Shown here: positions 7,088-15,168 of the stretch, in pieces | Numbering within the stretch: the first letter of the stretch is position 1 | Layout: the number at the start of each line of letters is the position of its first letter | Assembly (NCBI RefSeq): GCF_030908625.1 | Contig: NZ_CP133133.1 | Location: 2,728,001 to 2,792,000, forward strand | Origin: Paludicola sp. MB14-C6 | GTDB taxonomy: Bacteria; Bacillota; Clostridia; Oscillospirales; Ruminococcaceae | Reading direction: 5' to 3' | DNA: 64,000 bases | Notes under the pieces: generated by a model | What the model was told of the DNA's origin: nothing | Seen by the model: only the letters and a program-made list of their open reading frames with translations | The model's database searches: none | Made by a program: the position numbers and the translations under genes

Positions 7088-9407
7088 AACATTAAAGAAC
7101 CTATATAAGCATGACAAAGAAAGATATATACCGGTAAAAAGAGCACAGGAGGTTATTCCAATCAAAAAGATATGGGAAGATGGTATTTTTCTCATTGGCA
7201 ATAAGTATGCAAAGACCTTTATGTTTTCGGATATAAACTATACCGTGGCGTCTCAAGAAGATAAGGAAGCTATGTTTTTAGCATATTCAGAGCTGCTAAA
7301 TTCTTTGGATAGTGGAGCTACAACCAAAATTACAATCAACAATAGAAAGCTCAATCAATTTAACTTCGAGAATAGTATCTTGCTTCCTTTAGCTAAAGAT
7401 GGGCATGATGAATATCGTGAGGAATACAATAACATGCTAGTTGAAAAGGCAACAGGCGGCAATAGTGTTGTGCAAGAAAAGTATATTACAATATCCGTAT
7501 TGAAAAAGAATATTGAGGAAGCAAGAAACTACTTTGCTCGTGTAGGTGGTGATTTAATCAACCATTTTTCACATCTTGGGTCAAAATGCGTTGAATTGGA
7601 TACCATTGAGAAATTGCGTGTGTTTCATCATTTTTTTAGAAACCATGAAGAGGAAGATTGTCAATTTAGCTTATACGATGCTATGAAAAAGGGACACGAT
7701 TTTAAAGACTATATCTGTCCAAACAGCTTTGAGTTTGAAACAGATTATTTTAAAATTGGTAACCGATACGGGCGAGCTATTTTCTTAAAGGATTACGCTT
7801 CTTATATTAAAGATAGCATGGTTACAGAATTGTGTGAGTTGAATAAAAACATGATGATGAGTGTTGATGTAATTCCTGTTCCGACAGATGAAGCGGTTCG
7901 AGAGGTAGAGAATCGACTGCTAGGGGTAGAAACTAACATCACTAACTGGCAAAGAAAACAAAATCAGAATAATAACTTCTCAGCAGTAATTCCATATGAT
8001 ATGGAGCAGCAACGCAAAGAGAGTAAAGAGTTTCTGAATGATTTAACAACTCGAGATCAGCGGATGATGTTTGCCGTTATGACAATAGTACACACAGCGG
8101 ATTCAAAAGCTGAACTAGACAATGATACAGAAACATTATTAAGTGTTGCAAGAAAACACTTATGTCAACTAGCACCATTAAACCTGCAACAGATGGATGG
8201 ACTGAATACAGCATTACCTTATGGGTGTAGAAAGATTGATGCATTGCGTACCCTCACAACAGAGAGCCTTGCAGTATTTATTCCATTTCGAGTACAAGAA
8301 ATATGTCACCCGAATGGGATTTACTATGGAGTGAATGCGTTATCACATAATTTAATTATGGTGGATAGAAAAGAAATGTTAAACGGTAATGAAATTATAT
8401 TAGGTGTTCCGGGTAGTGGTAAAAGTATGACGGGTAAGATTGATATCACGCAGACACTTTTATCAAATCCCAAAGCGGAGGTGTTAATTCTAGATCCCGA
8501 AAGGGAATACTCCCCTCTTGTAAAAGCGCTTGGTGGAGAAGTCATTCATATCTCTGCTACGAGTGAAAACCATATTAACGCTATGGATATGAATAGTGAA
8601 TACGGCGATGGTGCAAACCCGATTACTCTAAAATCTGAATTTATTATGTCACTTTGTGAACAGTGTATGGGTAACGGCAAATTGGAATCTAGTCATAAAT
8701 CAATTATAGACCGTTGCACGAAGCTCGTTTATCGTGACTATCAAAGTAGAAATTATCAAGGCAACCCGCCTACTCTAAATGATTTTAGAGAGATTTTATT
8801 ACAACAAGAAGAAAAAGTCGCACATGACATTGCTACTTCTATTGAACTTTATACAAGTGGTTCATTTGACACATTTTCTAAATTAACAAATGTAGATACA
8901 CAAAGTCGCCTTGTTTGTTATGATATTCTAGATTTAGGAAAGCAACTATTATCCGTGGGTATGCTTGTGGTATTAGATAGCATCTTAAACCGTATCACCT
9001 CTAACCGCGCAAAAGGAATTAGCACTTATGTATTTATTGATGAGATCTATTTACTGTTTCAACATGAGTACTCTGCGAATTTTTTGTTTACTCTTTGGAA
9101 GCGTGTCAGAAAATATGGAGCATTCTGTACTGGTATCACACAAAATGTCGGTGACATGTTGCAAAGCCATACTGCTAGGACGATGCTTGCAAACTCAGAG
9201 TTTATTGTTATGTTAAACCAAGCTTCAACTGATCGAATAGAACTTGCAAAACTGCTTAATATCTCAGATACACAACTGTCGTATATTACAAATGTTGATG
9301 CAGGACATGGACTGATAAAAATAGGGCCATCACTTGTGCCTTTTGTAAATAAGTTTCCTCGTAATACGAAACTATATAATCTTATGACTACCAAACCAGG
9401 TGAATGA
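7080..9407 (+). CDS. VirB4-like conjugative transfer ATPase (CD1110-like)
   Basis: The 775-residue cytoplasmic ATPase of the type IV secretion system powers assembly and substrate transfer. A Walker A motif GVPGSGKS lies near residue 442 and a Walker B strand YVFIDEIYLLF near 650. Downstream are the arginine-bearing WKRVRKYG and the GITQNVGD sensor segment typical of VirB4/TraC proteins. Length and context (PrgI before, CD1108-type after) match the CD1110 family. It overlaps prgI by 8 bases. No frameshift is seen, so this part of the apparatus appears intact. Confidence 0.92.
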   Translation: MIKTLKNLYKHDKERYIPVKRAQEVIPIKKIWEDGIFLIGNKYAKTFMFSDINYTVASQEDKEAMFLAYSELLNSLDSGATTKITINNRKLNQFNFENSILLPLAKDGHDEYREEYNNMLVEKATGGNSVVQEKYITISVLKKNIEEARNYFARVGGDLINHFSHLGSKCVELDTIEKLRVFHHFFRNHEEEDCQFSLYDAMKKGHDFKDYICPNSFEFETDYFKIGNRYGRAIFLKDYASYIKDSMVTELCELNKNMMMSVDVIPVPTDEAVREVENRLLGVETNITNWQRKQNQNNNFSAVIPYDMEQQRKESKEFLNDLTTRDQRMMFAVMTIVHTADSKAELDNDTETLLSVARKHLCQLAPLNLQQMDGLNTALPYGCRKIDALRTLTTESLAVFIPFRVQEICHPNGIYYGVNALSHNLIMVDRKEMLNGNEIILGVPGSGKSMTGKIDITQTLLSNPKAEVLILDPEREYSPLVKALGGEVIHISATSENHINAMDMNSEYGDGANPITLKSEFIMSLCEQCMGNGKLESSHKSIIDRCTKLVYRDYQSRNYQGNPPTLNDFREILLQQEEKVAHDIATSIELYTSGSFDTFSKLTNVDTQSRLVCYDILDLGKQLLSVGMLVVLDSILNRITSNRAKGISTYVFIDEIYLLFQHEYSANFLFTLWKRVRKYGAFCTGITQNVGDMLQSHTARTMLANSEFIVMLNQASTDRIELAKLLNISDTQLSYITNVDAGHGLIKIGPSLVPFVNKFPRNTKLYNLMTTKPGE

Positions 9408-9412
9408 AAAAA

Positions 9413-9434
9413 CAGCAAGGCTTTTGCCTAGCTG
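9413..9434 (+). terminator. Weak hairpin after virB4
   Basis: CAGCAAGGC pairs with GCCTAGCTG with one mismatch, a few bases after the virB4 stop. There is no T run, so termination is uncertain. Confidence 0.35.
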
Positions 9435-9509
9435 TACATATTGAATATGATGGAAAAGTGTGGTAAAATATAATAAAAGAGTAGATAAATTAGAAAGTAG
9501 GCATGTAAT

Positions 9510-10331
9510 ATGAAAGTTGATGTTAATAAACCTCTAGAAAACCCTAAATTAAAACAACTATTTTTAAAACGAAAATCAGAATTGACGAATGATGAATTGA
9601 ATGCTGTTTTAAATGACATATGTGAAGAAGTTGCTATGAATGCTTACTTTCTTTCTGTAATAAAGATGGAGAATGATCCAATCCAAAATGGGGATGGCAC
9701 TGCAGTATTTCAACAAGATACCACAATATCATTTCCGATGCTAACTACAGAAACAGGAGCAAGTTATTATCCAGTATTTATTGATTGGGAAGAATTAAGT
9801 AAGTGGGATGAAGTAAAAGGAACTCAACCGAATACTTTAATTCTATCATTTGATGACTATGCTGCAATGGTGATTGATAAGCAAAATGGACACGGAATTG
9901 TAGTGAATCCATTTAGTGATAATTTTGTCATAGATCGTGATCTGTTAATTCATCTTAGGAGAATAAAACAGATTACTCAAACAGGGCATGCAGAAATGAC
10001 AGTCGAAAAAGACACAACGGTACATTTAGGTGAACCTGCTAACTATCCAATTGATATGATAAATGCTATTAAGAAAGCAGTAAAACACGATAAGGATATC
10101 AATACTATGTGGTTGCGCTTAATGGAAAAGGACAGTGAACTTAGTTATTTAGTTATCGTTGGTTTCGAAGGGGATCGCAAGAAAGCTTTTAGTTTAATTT
10201 CAAATGCTGCAAGCCCATATTTAAATAATATGTATCTAGATATGGTACCATTTAAAGATACTTTTGGTTCACAAGCTGTTGAGGGTGTGGAACCTTTCTA
10301 CCAAAGGAAGAATGGCTTGTTTCGTAGATAA
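9510..10331 (+). CDS. SseB family protein
   Basis: The 273-residue protein has two domains that fit SseB (enhanced serine sensitivity) family proteins: an N-terminal half with FPMLTTETGASYYPVFIDWEEL (shown in two parts: FPMLTTETGA, SYYPVFIDWEEL) and a C-terminal half with MWLRLMEKDSELSYLVIVGF. The biochemical role of the family is not settled. It is often found on mobile elements and in secretion contexts. It has its own ribosome site (GTAGGCATG region) and a strong terminator downstream, so it appears to be a separate transcription unit inserted between virB4 and the CD1108-type gene. Confidence 0.72.
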   Translation: MKVDVNKPLENPKLKQLFLKRKSELTNDELNAVLNDICEEVAMNAYFLSVIKMENDPIQNGDGTAVFQQDTTISFPMLTTETGASYYPVFIDWEELSKWDEVKGTQPNTLILSFDDYAAMVIDKQNGHGIVVNPFSDNFVIDRDLLIHLRRIKQITQTGHAEMTVEKDTTVHLGEPANYPIDMINAIKKAVKHDKDINTMWLRLMEKDSELSYLVIVGFEGDRKKAFSLISNAASPYLNNMYLDMVPFKDTFGSQAVEGVEPFYQRKNGLFRR

Positions 10332-10392
10332 AGAGAAAATTCATAAATAATGGCTGCTAAAAGCAAAGTTTATTTCAATAATAAAAACAATG

Positions 10393-10426
10393 AAGCAACT
10401 ATCTTTTCGAAGGTAGTTGCTTTTTT
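10393..10426 (+). terminator. Strong terminator after the SseB-family gene
   Basis: An 11-bp stem (10395-10405 with 10410-10420), a TTCG loop and six Ts form a textbook intrinsic terminator. Its presence argues that the next gene starts at 10452, not at an ATG at 10350 that would place this hairpin inside the coding region. Confidence 0.9.
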
Positions 10427-10451
10427 ATGTTCAAATGAAAGGAACGATAGG

Positions 10452-11477
10452 ATGGAAAAAATAAAAGTCAAAAATAAACAGAATGATATTAAAGTGTTAG
10501 ATAGGGCAGCGCAGTTATCGCAACATATGAAACACGCTACTTATAAAACAAAAAAGAGTATGGATAAGGATTCTAGCGCCACAGATGGATCACCGAATGA
10601 TTATGCAACGAATACCACAATTACAAAAATGAATGAGCTAACAAAAATAAGTGTTGATAAATTTTCGCAAAACGGACGGGTATTATCCCAAAGGGTATAT
10701 AATGATTTGAAAATGAAAAGAAATACTATAAATTCACTTCATAAATCTCTTAGACCAACACTCCAACCGACAAAAAATATCAAGACATCAACCAAAGGAA
10801 CGATTAAAACTGCTCAAAAAAGTATAAAAAACACTAAGACAGTAATAAAGAACACAAAACAAGCAACGAAGGCGACTTATAAAACAGCCCAAACTGTAAT
10901 CAAAACATCACAGAAAACTGTTCAAGTTGCAAAAGTAACCGGTAAAGCAATTGTAACAACCGCCAAAGTGGCAATGAAAGCAATAGTAGCTGCCGTCAAG
11001 GCAACAGTCGCTACTGTAAAAGGTATTGTAGCACTTATTGCAGCAGGTGGATGGGTAGCAGTGGTTGTAATTGTTTTACTATGTGTCGTAGCACTTATGG
11101 TTGGTTCGCTGTTTGGGATGGATAATTCAAATATAGATAACCCCAATCCAATGACGGGAGCAATTAGTGAAATCAACAAAGAATATGATCAAAAGATTGA
11201 ACAGATTATTGCTGACAATTCGTATGATGAGGTTAAAGTGAATTCGGATAATGATATGTATGGGATTCAGTGGGATGAAGTATTAGCCAATTATTTTGAA
11301 AAGCTATATTCATTGAGAAATTATGACAATGACAATGCAGATGCGCTAGAAGTAAATGAAGATTTATTAAGAGAAATTGTGTGGGAAATGAATGAAATTA
11401 CTTACTCAGTTGAAATAGTGAAAAACGAGACTGAAGTGATTGTGTTGACGATTTATTTAGTTCATATAAATGCTTAG
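10452..11477 (+). pseudogene. CD1108-type ICE protein, truncated after its N-terminal part
   Basis: The reading frame gives 341 residues: a basic Lys/Thr-rich N-terminus with many TIKTAQKSIKNTKT-like repeats, one strong membrane helix (about residues 195-218), then an extracellular segment with EINKEYDQKIEQII and NEDLLREIVWEMNEITY. This is the front of CD1108-family proteins, which normally run to 600 or more residues and end in a peptidoglycan hydrolase domain (NlpC/P60 or lysozyme). Here the protein stops after a short unrelated tail. The hydrolase and all later transfer genes are absent, so the ICE seems to have been cut here by the cargo that follows. A shortened functional protein cannot be ruled out. 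Confidence 0.65.
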
Positions 11478-11517
11478 TAAGAGGAATATCACAAATATAG
11501 ATATATAAAACTCGACA

Positions 11518-11546
11518 TTGCAGGATTTATGATCTAATATTATAAT
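11518..11546 (+). promoter_or_regulatory. Promoter of the first WYL regulator
   Basis: TTGCAG (11518-11523) and TATAAT (11541-11546) are separated by exactly 17 bases, about 90 bases before the start codon of the WYL regulator. This is a good sigma-A-type match. Confidence 0.65.
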
Positions 11547-11635
11547 ACTAAATACGTAGCTTTTTTAAACAGTAAGGTTAATCATGAATATTTGTTATTG
11601 CAAATAATAAAAACTATAACAACGAGGGAAATGAC

Positions 11636-12604
11636 ATGGATGTAAAAAACAATCTAAGAATACTATATATTTTGAAATTTCTGTATGAGAATTCCGATGA
11701 GGAAAATCAGTTTTCAACTAATGATATTATCGAATATTTAAACATTATTGGTATTCCAACTCATCGCAAGACCATAGCTTCCGATATTGAACAGCTGATT
11801 GAATTTGGCATTGATATTATTACAGTCAAATCCACTCAAAATAAGTATTTTATAGGGAATAGGAAATTTGAATTGCCTGAGTTGAAACTTCTTGTAGATG
11901 CAGTTGAATCATCTAAGTTTATAACAACCAAAAAAAGTAATGAGTTAATCACCAAGTTATCAAATCTTACAAGTAAGAACTTAGCAAAAGAATTAAATCG
12001 GCAACTTCATGTTGAAAAAAGAATTAAGCCGAATAACGAACAGATTTATTATACTGTAGATACTATTCATGCAGCCATAAATAGCAGTAAACAGATTGAA
12101 TTTAAGTATATTGAGTATCTTGAAGATAAAACACAGGTTTTAAAACATGATGGATATATCTACAAGGTTAGTCCTTATTACCTTTGCTGGAATGAGGACC
12201 ATTACTACTTGATTGGTTTTAGTGATAAGCATAATAAGATTAGTTCGTTTCGAGCAGACAGGATTGTGAGTGTAAACATAACTGAGGTGAATAGCATACC
12301 CAAACCTAATGATTTTAATGGTGCAGATTATGTTAGAAATATTTTTGATATGTTTCATGGAGAGACAAAAACTGTTGAGTTAAAATGCACAAATGATTTA
12401 ATGAAAGCCATTATTGATCGGTTCGGTGAAGAAGTAGAAACTACATGTTTAGGAGGTGGCCACTTTAAGGCTATCGTAGAAGTAGCGGTTAGCCCTACTT
12501 TTTATGGATGGGTATTTCAATTCGGCGGTGATATTTCAATATTAGCACCAGTAGAAGTTAAGGAACAGTTTAAAGAAATGGTTAGGAAATTTTATGATAA
12601 ATAG
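11636..12604 (+). CDS. WYL-domain HTH transcriptional regulator
   Basis: The 322-residue regulator has an N-terminal winged HTH of the DeoR/HTH_11 type (about 8-65, with THRKTIASDIEQL as recognition region), a WYL domain in the middle (about 145-235, with VSPYYLCWNEDHYYLIGFSD) and a WCX-like C-terminal domain (about 245-320). WYL proteins sense nucleotide or DNA-damage-related ligands and often control phage-defence loci. It is a single gene with its own promoter and terminator at the left edge of the defence island. Target genes are not known; control of the island is an inference. Confidence 0.88.
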   Translation: MDVKNNLRILYILKFLYENSDEENQFSTNDIIEYLNIIGIPTHRKTIASDIEQLIEFGIDIITVKSTQNKYFIGNRKFELPELKLLVDAVESSKFITTKKSNELITKLSNLTSKNLAKELNRQLHVEKRIKPNNEQIYYTVDTIHAAINSSKQIEFKYIEYLEDKTQVLKHDGYIYKVSPYYLCWNEDHYYLIGFSDKHNKISSFRADRIVSVNITEVNSIPKPNDFNGADYVRNIFDMFHGETKTVELKCTNDLMKAIIDRFGEEVETTCLGGGHFKAIVEVAVSPTFYGWVFQFGGDISILAPVEVKEQFKEMVRKFYDK

Positions 12605-12654
12605 GGTAATGTTAAGCTATTAAGAAAGCTAACCAAGTGAAATAAACCTATAAA

Positions 12655-12691
12655 AAGAAGCTATATGCAGGTTATGCATATAGCTTCTTTT
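12655..12691 (+). terminator. Terminator between the WYL regulator and the UDG-like gene
   Basis: A 15-bp perfect stem (12655-12669 with 12675-12689) and a 5-base loop are followed by T residues. It lies between converging genes and can act in both directions. Confidence 0.88.
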
Positions 12692-12707
12692 GACAAATTG
12701 TATATTT

Positions 12708-13442
12708 TTAGAGGCCCATCTCTTTTTTTATTAACTGTGAAATCGTATAAGGATTTTCTAAATATTGGTTCCTTGACAGTGCATTGGGATGATATGTCCA
12801 AAGTAATTTTTTTATACTTGTTTGTATTCTTTGGTTAATAGTCAATGGGTTAATTTCAGTGATTTGTTGATTTGAGTTAGGGGCAACTAATTTAGTATTT
12901 GATAAATTTAAAGCGGTAGCAATTGATTCGGAGTAGTATGGACCACATAACAAGATAACATAGTCGGGCTTTAATACAGTTAATTCATGTTCTAATAATG
13001 TCAAAGAGTTAAAGTCTGAATTTAGTTTATCAGCTATGTCTTGCTCTATTTTGCAGCTTTCTGAATTACAAAAATTTACTTTGGTGATATTATTCCATAT
13101 AATATTAAATTCATTTTCCATTCTAAATTCATTAGCAAACTTCCAAAATGGAGAAGCATTACTTGCATAATCATTGGTTAGATAGTTATGATACAAATTT
13201 TGGAGGATTTCAATATCATTATCTTTAGCTAAATCTTTGAACCAGGTGCCGTGTGTTTCTTGACCAATAATCATTACTTTATTTTTCGCTTTAGCATATG
13301 CCTCTGTGCATTTAATATATAAGGGGTTTGAATAGTTGGCGTTATTGTAACAAACTGTTTTAATAAATACAGTTTCATACCATTTTTCATAGATGCTTTT
13401 TAGTAGTTTGTTTACTTCATTTGTACTTAAATTATTGCTCAC
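12708..13442 (-). CDS. Uracil-DNA glycosylase-superfamily-like protein
   Basis: The 244-residue protein has the order of elements seen in the UDG superfamily: an early strand VMIIGQETHGT (about 57-67), a middle NIIWNNITKVN (about 114-124), LKPDYVILLCGPYY (about 155-170) and a C-terminal TYHPNALSR (about 217-225) in the place of the HPS/P loop. It therefore probably binds DNA or nucleotides, but the catalytic residue cannot be fixed by eye and uracil excision is not assured. It lies alone, opposite the WYL regulator, at the edge of the defence island. Relatives of this kind are often annotated only as UDG-family proteins. Confidence 0.6.
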   Translation of the reverse strand: MSNNLSTNEVNKLLKSIYEKWYETVFIKTVCYNNANYSNPLYIKCTEAYAKAKNKVMIIGQETHGTWFKDLAKDNDIEILQNLYHNYLTNDYASNASPFWKFANEFRMENEFNIIWNNITKVNFCNSESCKIEQDIADKLNSDFNSLTLLEHELTVLKPDYVILLCGPYYSESIATALNLSNTKLVAPNSNQQITEINPLTINQRIQTSIKKLLWTYHPNALSRNQYLENPYTISQLIKKEMGL

Positions 13443-13561
13443 AAAAATACCTCATTTCATTTTAATAAAATTATACTAAATTATAAAATAAATGTAAATG
13501 AGGAAAAGATAAAAAACTTTTGGTTTTGTTGCCCAATAGCAAATATTAGGGTATAATTTGT

Positions 13562-13744
13562 TTACTGAAAAACTATTTAAATCAATGGTACGAAATGTGC
13601 AATACTTGTTCGTGGTATGATACTTTAAATAATAAATATAATACATATTACGGATATTGGTGTTTTGAAAGTGCAGCCATTGCTGAGATACTTGCATTGC
13701 CAAAAGCTAAGTTTATGGATAATGTGTTTTTTCCATATATTTAG
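13562..13744 (+). pseudogene. C-terminal remnant of a PoNi-type (DUF1911) immunity protein
   Basis: The frame has no start codon, opens just after a stop and encodes about 60 residues. They include NQWYEMCNTCSWYDTLN, TYYGYWCFESAAIAEIL and a final FFPYI. This pattern (WYD..., YxGYWxFExxAxxxIL, xxYPY) is the C-terminal half of DUF1911/PoNi proteins, which protect against PoNe DNase toxins. The N-terminal half and any toxin are missing, so it is a dead fragment. Confidence 0.55.
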
Positions 13745-13823
13745 AAGGGCCATGGTATTAAAAATAACTTCTAGATCGAGTTGTTCATATGCTTTTGCAT
13801 AGGTGAAAACAAAAATATTATTA

Positions 13824-13852
13824 TTGATTTCAGAACTAATATATGGTATTAT
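13824..13852 (+). promoter_or_regulatory. Promoter of the structured leader and second regulator
   Basis: TTGATT (13824-13829) and TATTAT (13847-13852) have a 17-base spacer. Transcription would start near 13860, just before the folded RNA region and the second WYL-type regulator. Confidence 0.55.
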
Positions 13853-13880
13853 ATAAAATATAAATTGCCAATTATCAAGA

Positions 13881-14038
13881 GTTGAGGTAGAGAGTTAGCT
13901 CGATGACCTCATACCAACCTAGTAGATTACTAAGGTGGTTCAGCTAACAACGATGAGGAGGCTATGAATGAATAATACATCATAACACTCATTGTTATCT
14001 TTATCTTATTAAAAGGAGAGAAAACAATGAGTTTTTTT
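13881..14038 (+). ncRNA. Structured leader or small RNA with terminator-like end
   Basis: GTTAGCT (13894-13900) pairs with AGCTAAC (13942-13948). Inside, ACCAACCT pairs with AGGTGGT. CCTCAT (13907-13912) can pair with ATGAGG (13953-13958) across the first stem, which suggests a pseudoknot. The region ends with a 10-bp stem, ACTCATTGTT (13987-13996) with AACAATGAGT (14023-14032), followed by seven Ts. The loop of the last hairpin holds an AAGGAGAG ribosome site, and the ATG of a 22-codon ORF (14027-14095) lies in its 3' arm. It could be a regulatory leader or a free small RNA. I do not match it to a named family. Confidence 0.45.
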
Positions 14039-14095
14039 AATTTATCTAGAAAAGAAAAAGTATCCTTTAATCAAAAAAAAGTACAAAAGGTGTGA
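14027..14095 (+). CDS. Possible 22-residue leader peptide
   Basis: ATG at 14027, 7 bases after AAGGAGAG, opens a frame for the basic peptide MSFFNLSRKEK followed by VSFNQKKVQKV. The start codon is inside the 3' arm of a hairpin with a T run, and the stop overlaps a GTG that opens the next frame at 14092. This layout would allow translation to influence the hairpin. Expression is unproven. Confidence 0.3.
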   Translation: MSFFNLSRKEKVSFNQKKVQKV

Positions 14096-14331
14096 ATTCC
14101 TATATAGCTGGTATGTATTATTTAATTGCTACAACCAACCAATTTATAAATGCTGAAGTAAACAAAATAAATAAAAATGAAGAGTTGGGAATAGTTACTG
14201 TACATTCATACTTAGGAATTTTCATAATAAAGCATAATAATAAAACTGTATTGCGTTGTCGAGAGAGTTTTATTGAAAGCTGCAGAATCAAGTCACCTTA
14301 TGCTTTTAAATATGCTTACCTATTTACATGA
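14092..14331 (+). CDS. Small unknown protein before the second regulator
   Basis: This 79-codon frame starts with GTG overlapping the stop of the leader peptide. Residues 20-55 (AEVNKINKNEELGIVTVHSYLGIFIIKHNN) look like a small beta-rich domain, whereas the last 20 residues are shared with the start of the next gene in another frame. No family is recognised. It could also be a fragment of a longer gene. Confidence 0.3.
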   Translation: MNSYIAGMYYLIATTNQFINAEVNKINKNEELGIVTVHSYLGIFIIKHNNKTVLRCRESFIESCRIKSPYAFKYAYLFT

Positions 14332-14965
14332 GGAACATGAAGAGAATTCCACAGATAAAAAGAATACAAGGTTAGCATTGGCTGAGCACTTTGGTGTAAA
14401 AGATCGGACAATGGATTCTGATTTAAGTGAACTGCAAAATGGGTTTGAATTTATGGGTATCTTTATGCAAATATCAAAGTTACAGCGTAAAACTAATATT
14501 TATTCGTCAAAAATAAATCCTATTTTCTTAGCTATGGATACAGGTCAAATATACGCATTAACAATTGGCTTAAAAATGCTATCAAAAGGAACTGTTTTTG
14601 AACGCAGCTTGCATGAAATCGCAGATAATATATATGGACAACTATCTAGCTACTCAAACAGAATTATCAATGCTGAAGCTGAGGGCTTCGACATATCATT
14701 TGAAGAAAGTGAAAGAAAGTTTGTAAATACACAAATGCTCATGAAATGCAATCAAAAACCAGTCGAGTATTTTTTAAAAGAACATGTAGACTGCAAGGTA
14801 ACTTATTTAGAAGGTGGGGAGTGCAAATCACATTGCGGGAAACTCTATTTAGCTGATACCAAATATGGTTGCCTTGACAAAGTTATATTAGTTTTTGAAA
14901 ATGGTGAATCGAAGATGTTATTGTGGGATGCAGTAATAGAAATTAGAGCAGTAGAAAACTTTTGA
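14273..14965 (+). CDS. WYL-like HTH regulator upstream of the phosphorothioation operon
   Basis: The 230-residue protein has an N-terminal HTH (about 10-65: LMLLNMLTYLHEEH, then LALAEHFGVKDRTMDSDL), a helical middle and a C-terminal segment with VTYLEGGECKSHCGKLYL and MLLWDAVIEIRAVE that resembles a shortened WYL/WCX-type sensor. Such regulators bind DNA as dimers. The start is probably TTG at 14273 after CGAGAGAG, although ATG at 14309 is possible. It is the last gene before the sspD promoter and the perfect palindrome at 15032-15045, so it is the obvious candidate for controlling that operon. Confidence 0.6.
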   Translation: MKAAESSHLMLLNMLTYLHEEHEENSTDKKNTRLALAEHFGVKDRTMDSDLSELQNGFEFMGIFMQISKLQRKTNIYSSKINPIFLAMDTGQIYALTIGLKMLSKGTVFERSLHEIADNIYGQLSSYSNRIINAEAEGFDISFEESERKFVNTQMLMKCNQKPVEYFLKEHVDCKVTYLEGGECKSHCGKLYLADTKYGCLDKVILVFENGESKMLLWDAVIEIRAVENF

Positions 14966-15031
14966 AGAGTAGAAAATGAGTCGATTTGCATATTATTGCT
15001 AAAAGTAATTTAGTTATTTCTAATAGTATAT

Positions 15032-15045
15032 ATTGAAATTTCAAT
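15032..15045. promoter_or_regulatory. Palindrome, possible operator of the ssp/dpt operon
   Basis: ATTGAAATTTCAAT is a perfect 14-base inverted repeat ending 7 bases before the -35 element of the sspD promoter. Size and place suit an operator for a dimeric regulator such as the WYL-like protein encoded just upstream. Confidence 0.45.
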
Positions 15046-15052
15046 AAATTTA

Positions 15053-15081
15053 TTGGTCTTTACGACAATTTATGATATAAT
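15053..15081 (+). promoter_or_regulatory. Promoter of the ssp/dpt operon
   Basis: TTGGTC (15053-15058), a 17-base spacer and TATAAT (15076-15081) lie about 88 bases before the TTG start of sspD. No other comparable promoter was noticed until after 36913, and the genes from 15169 to 36913 are co-directional and mostly closely spaced. Confidence 0.65.
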
Positions 15082-15168
15082 ATTAAGGAATACTATGGAA
15101 TTGAAATTATGAGTCCTTTTTAAGGTACATAGTTTATGAGATAATTACAATATAGGAGGTGTATTGTT

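Noticed and set aside
9059..9418. Minus-strand ORFs opposite virB4 and similar antisense frames elsewhere
   Set aside because: They lie opposite well-conserved genes and have no ribosome sites or family features.
10350..10451. Longer CD1108-type gene starting at ATG 10350
   Set aside because: A perfect intrinsic terminator (10393-10426) would lie inside the coding region; ATG 10452 has its own ribosome site.
13881..14095. Fst-type type I toxin-antitoxin locus
   Set aside because: The folded RNA looked similar, but no hydrophobic toxin peptide is encoded; the only short ORF is basic and hydrophilic.
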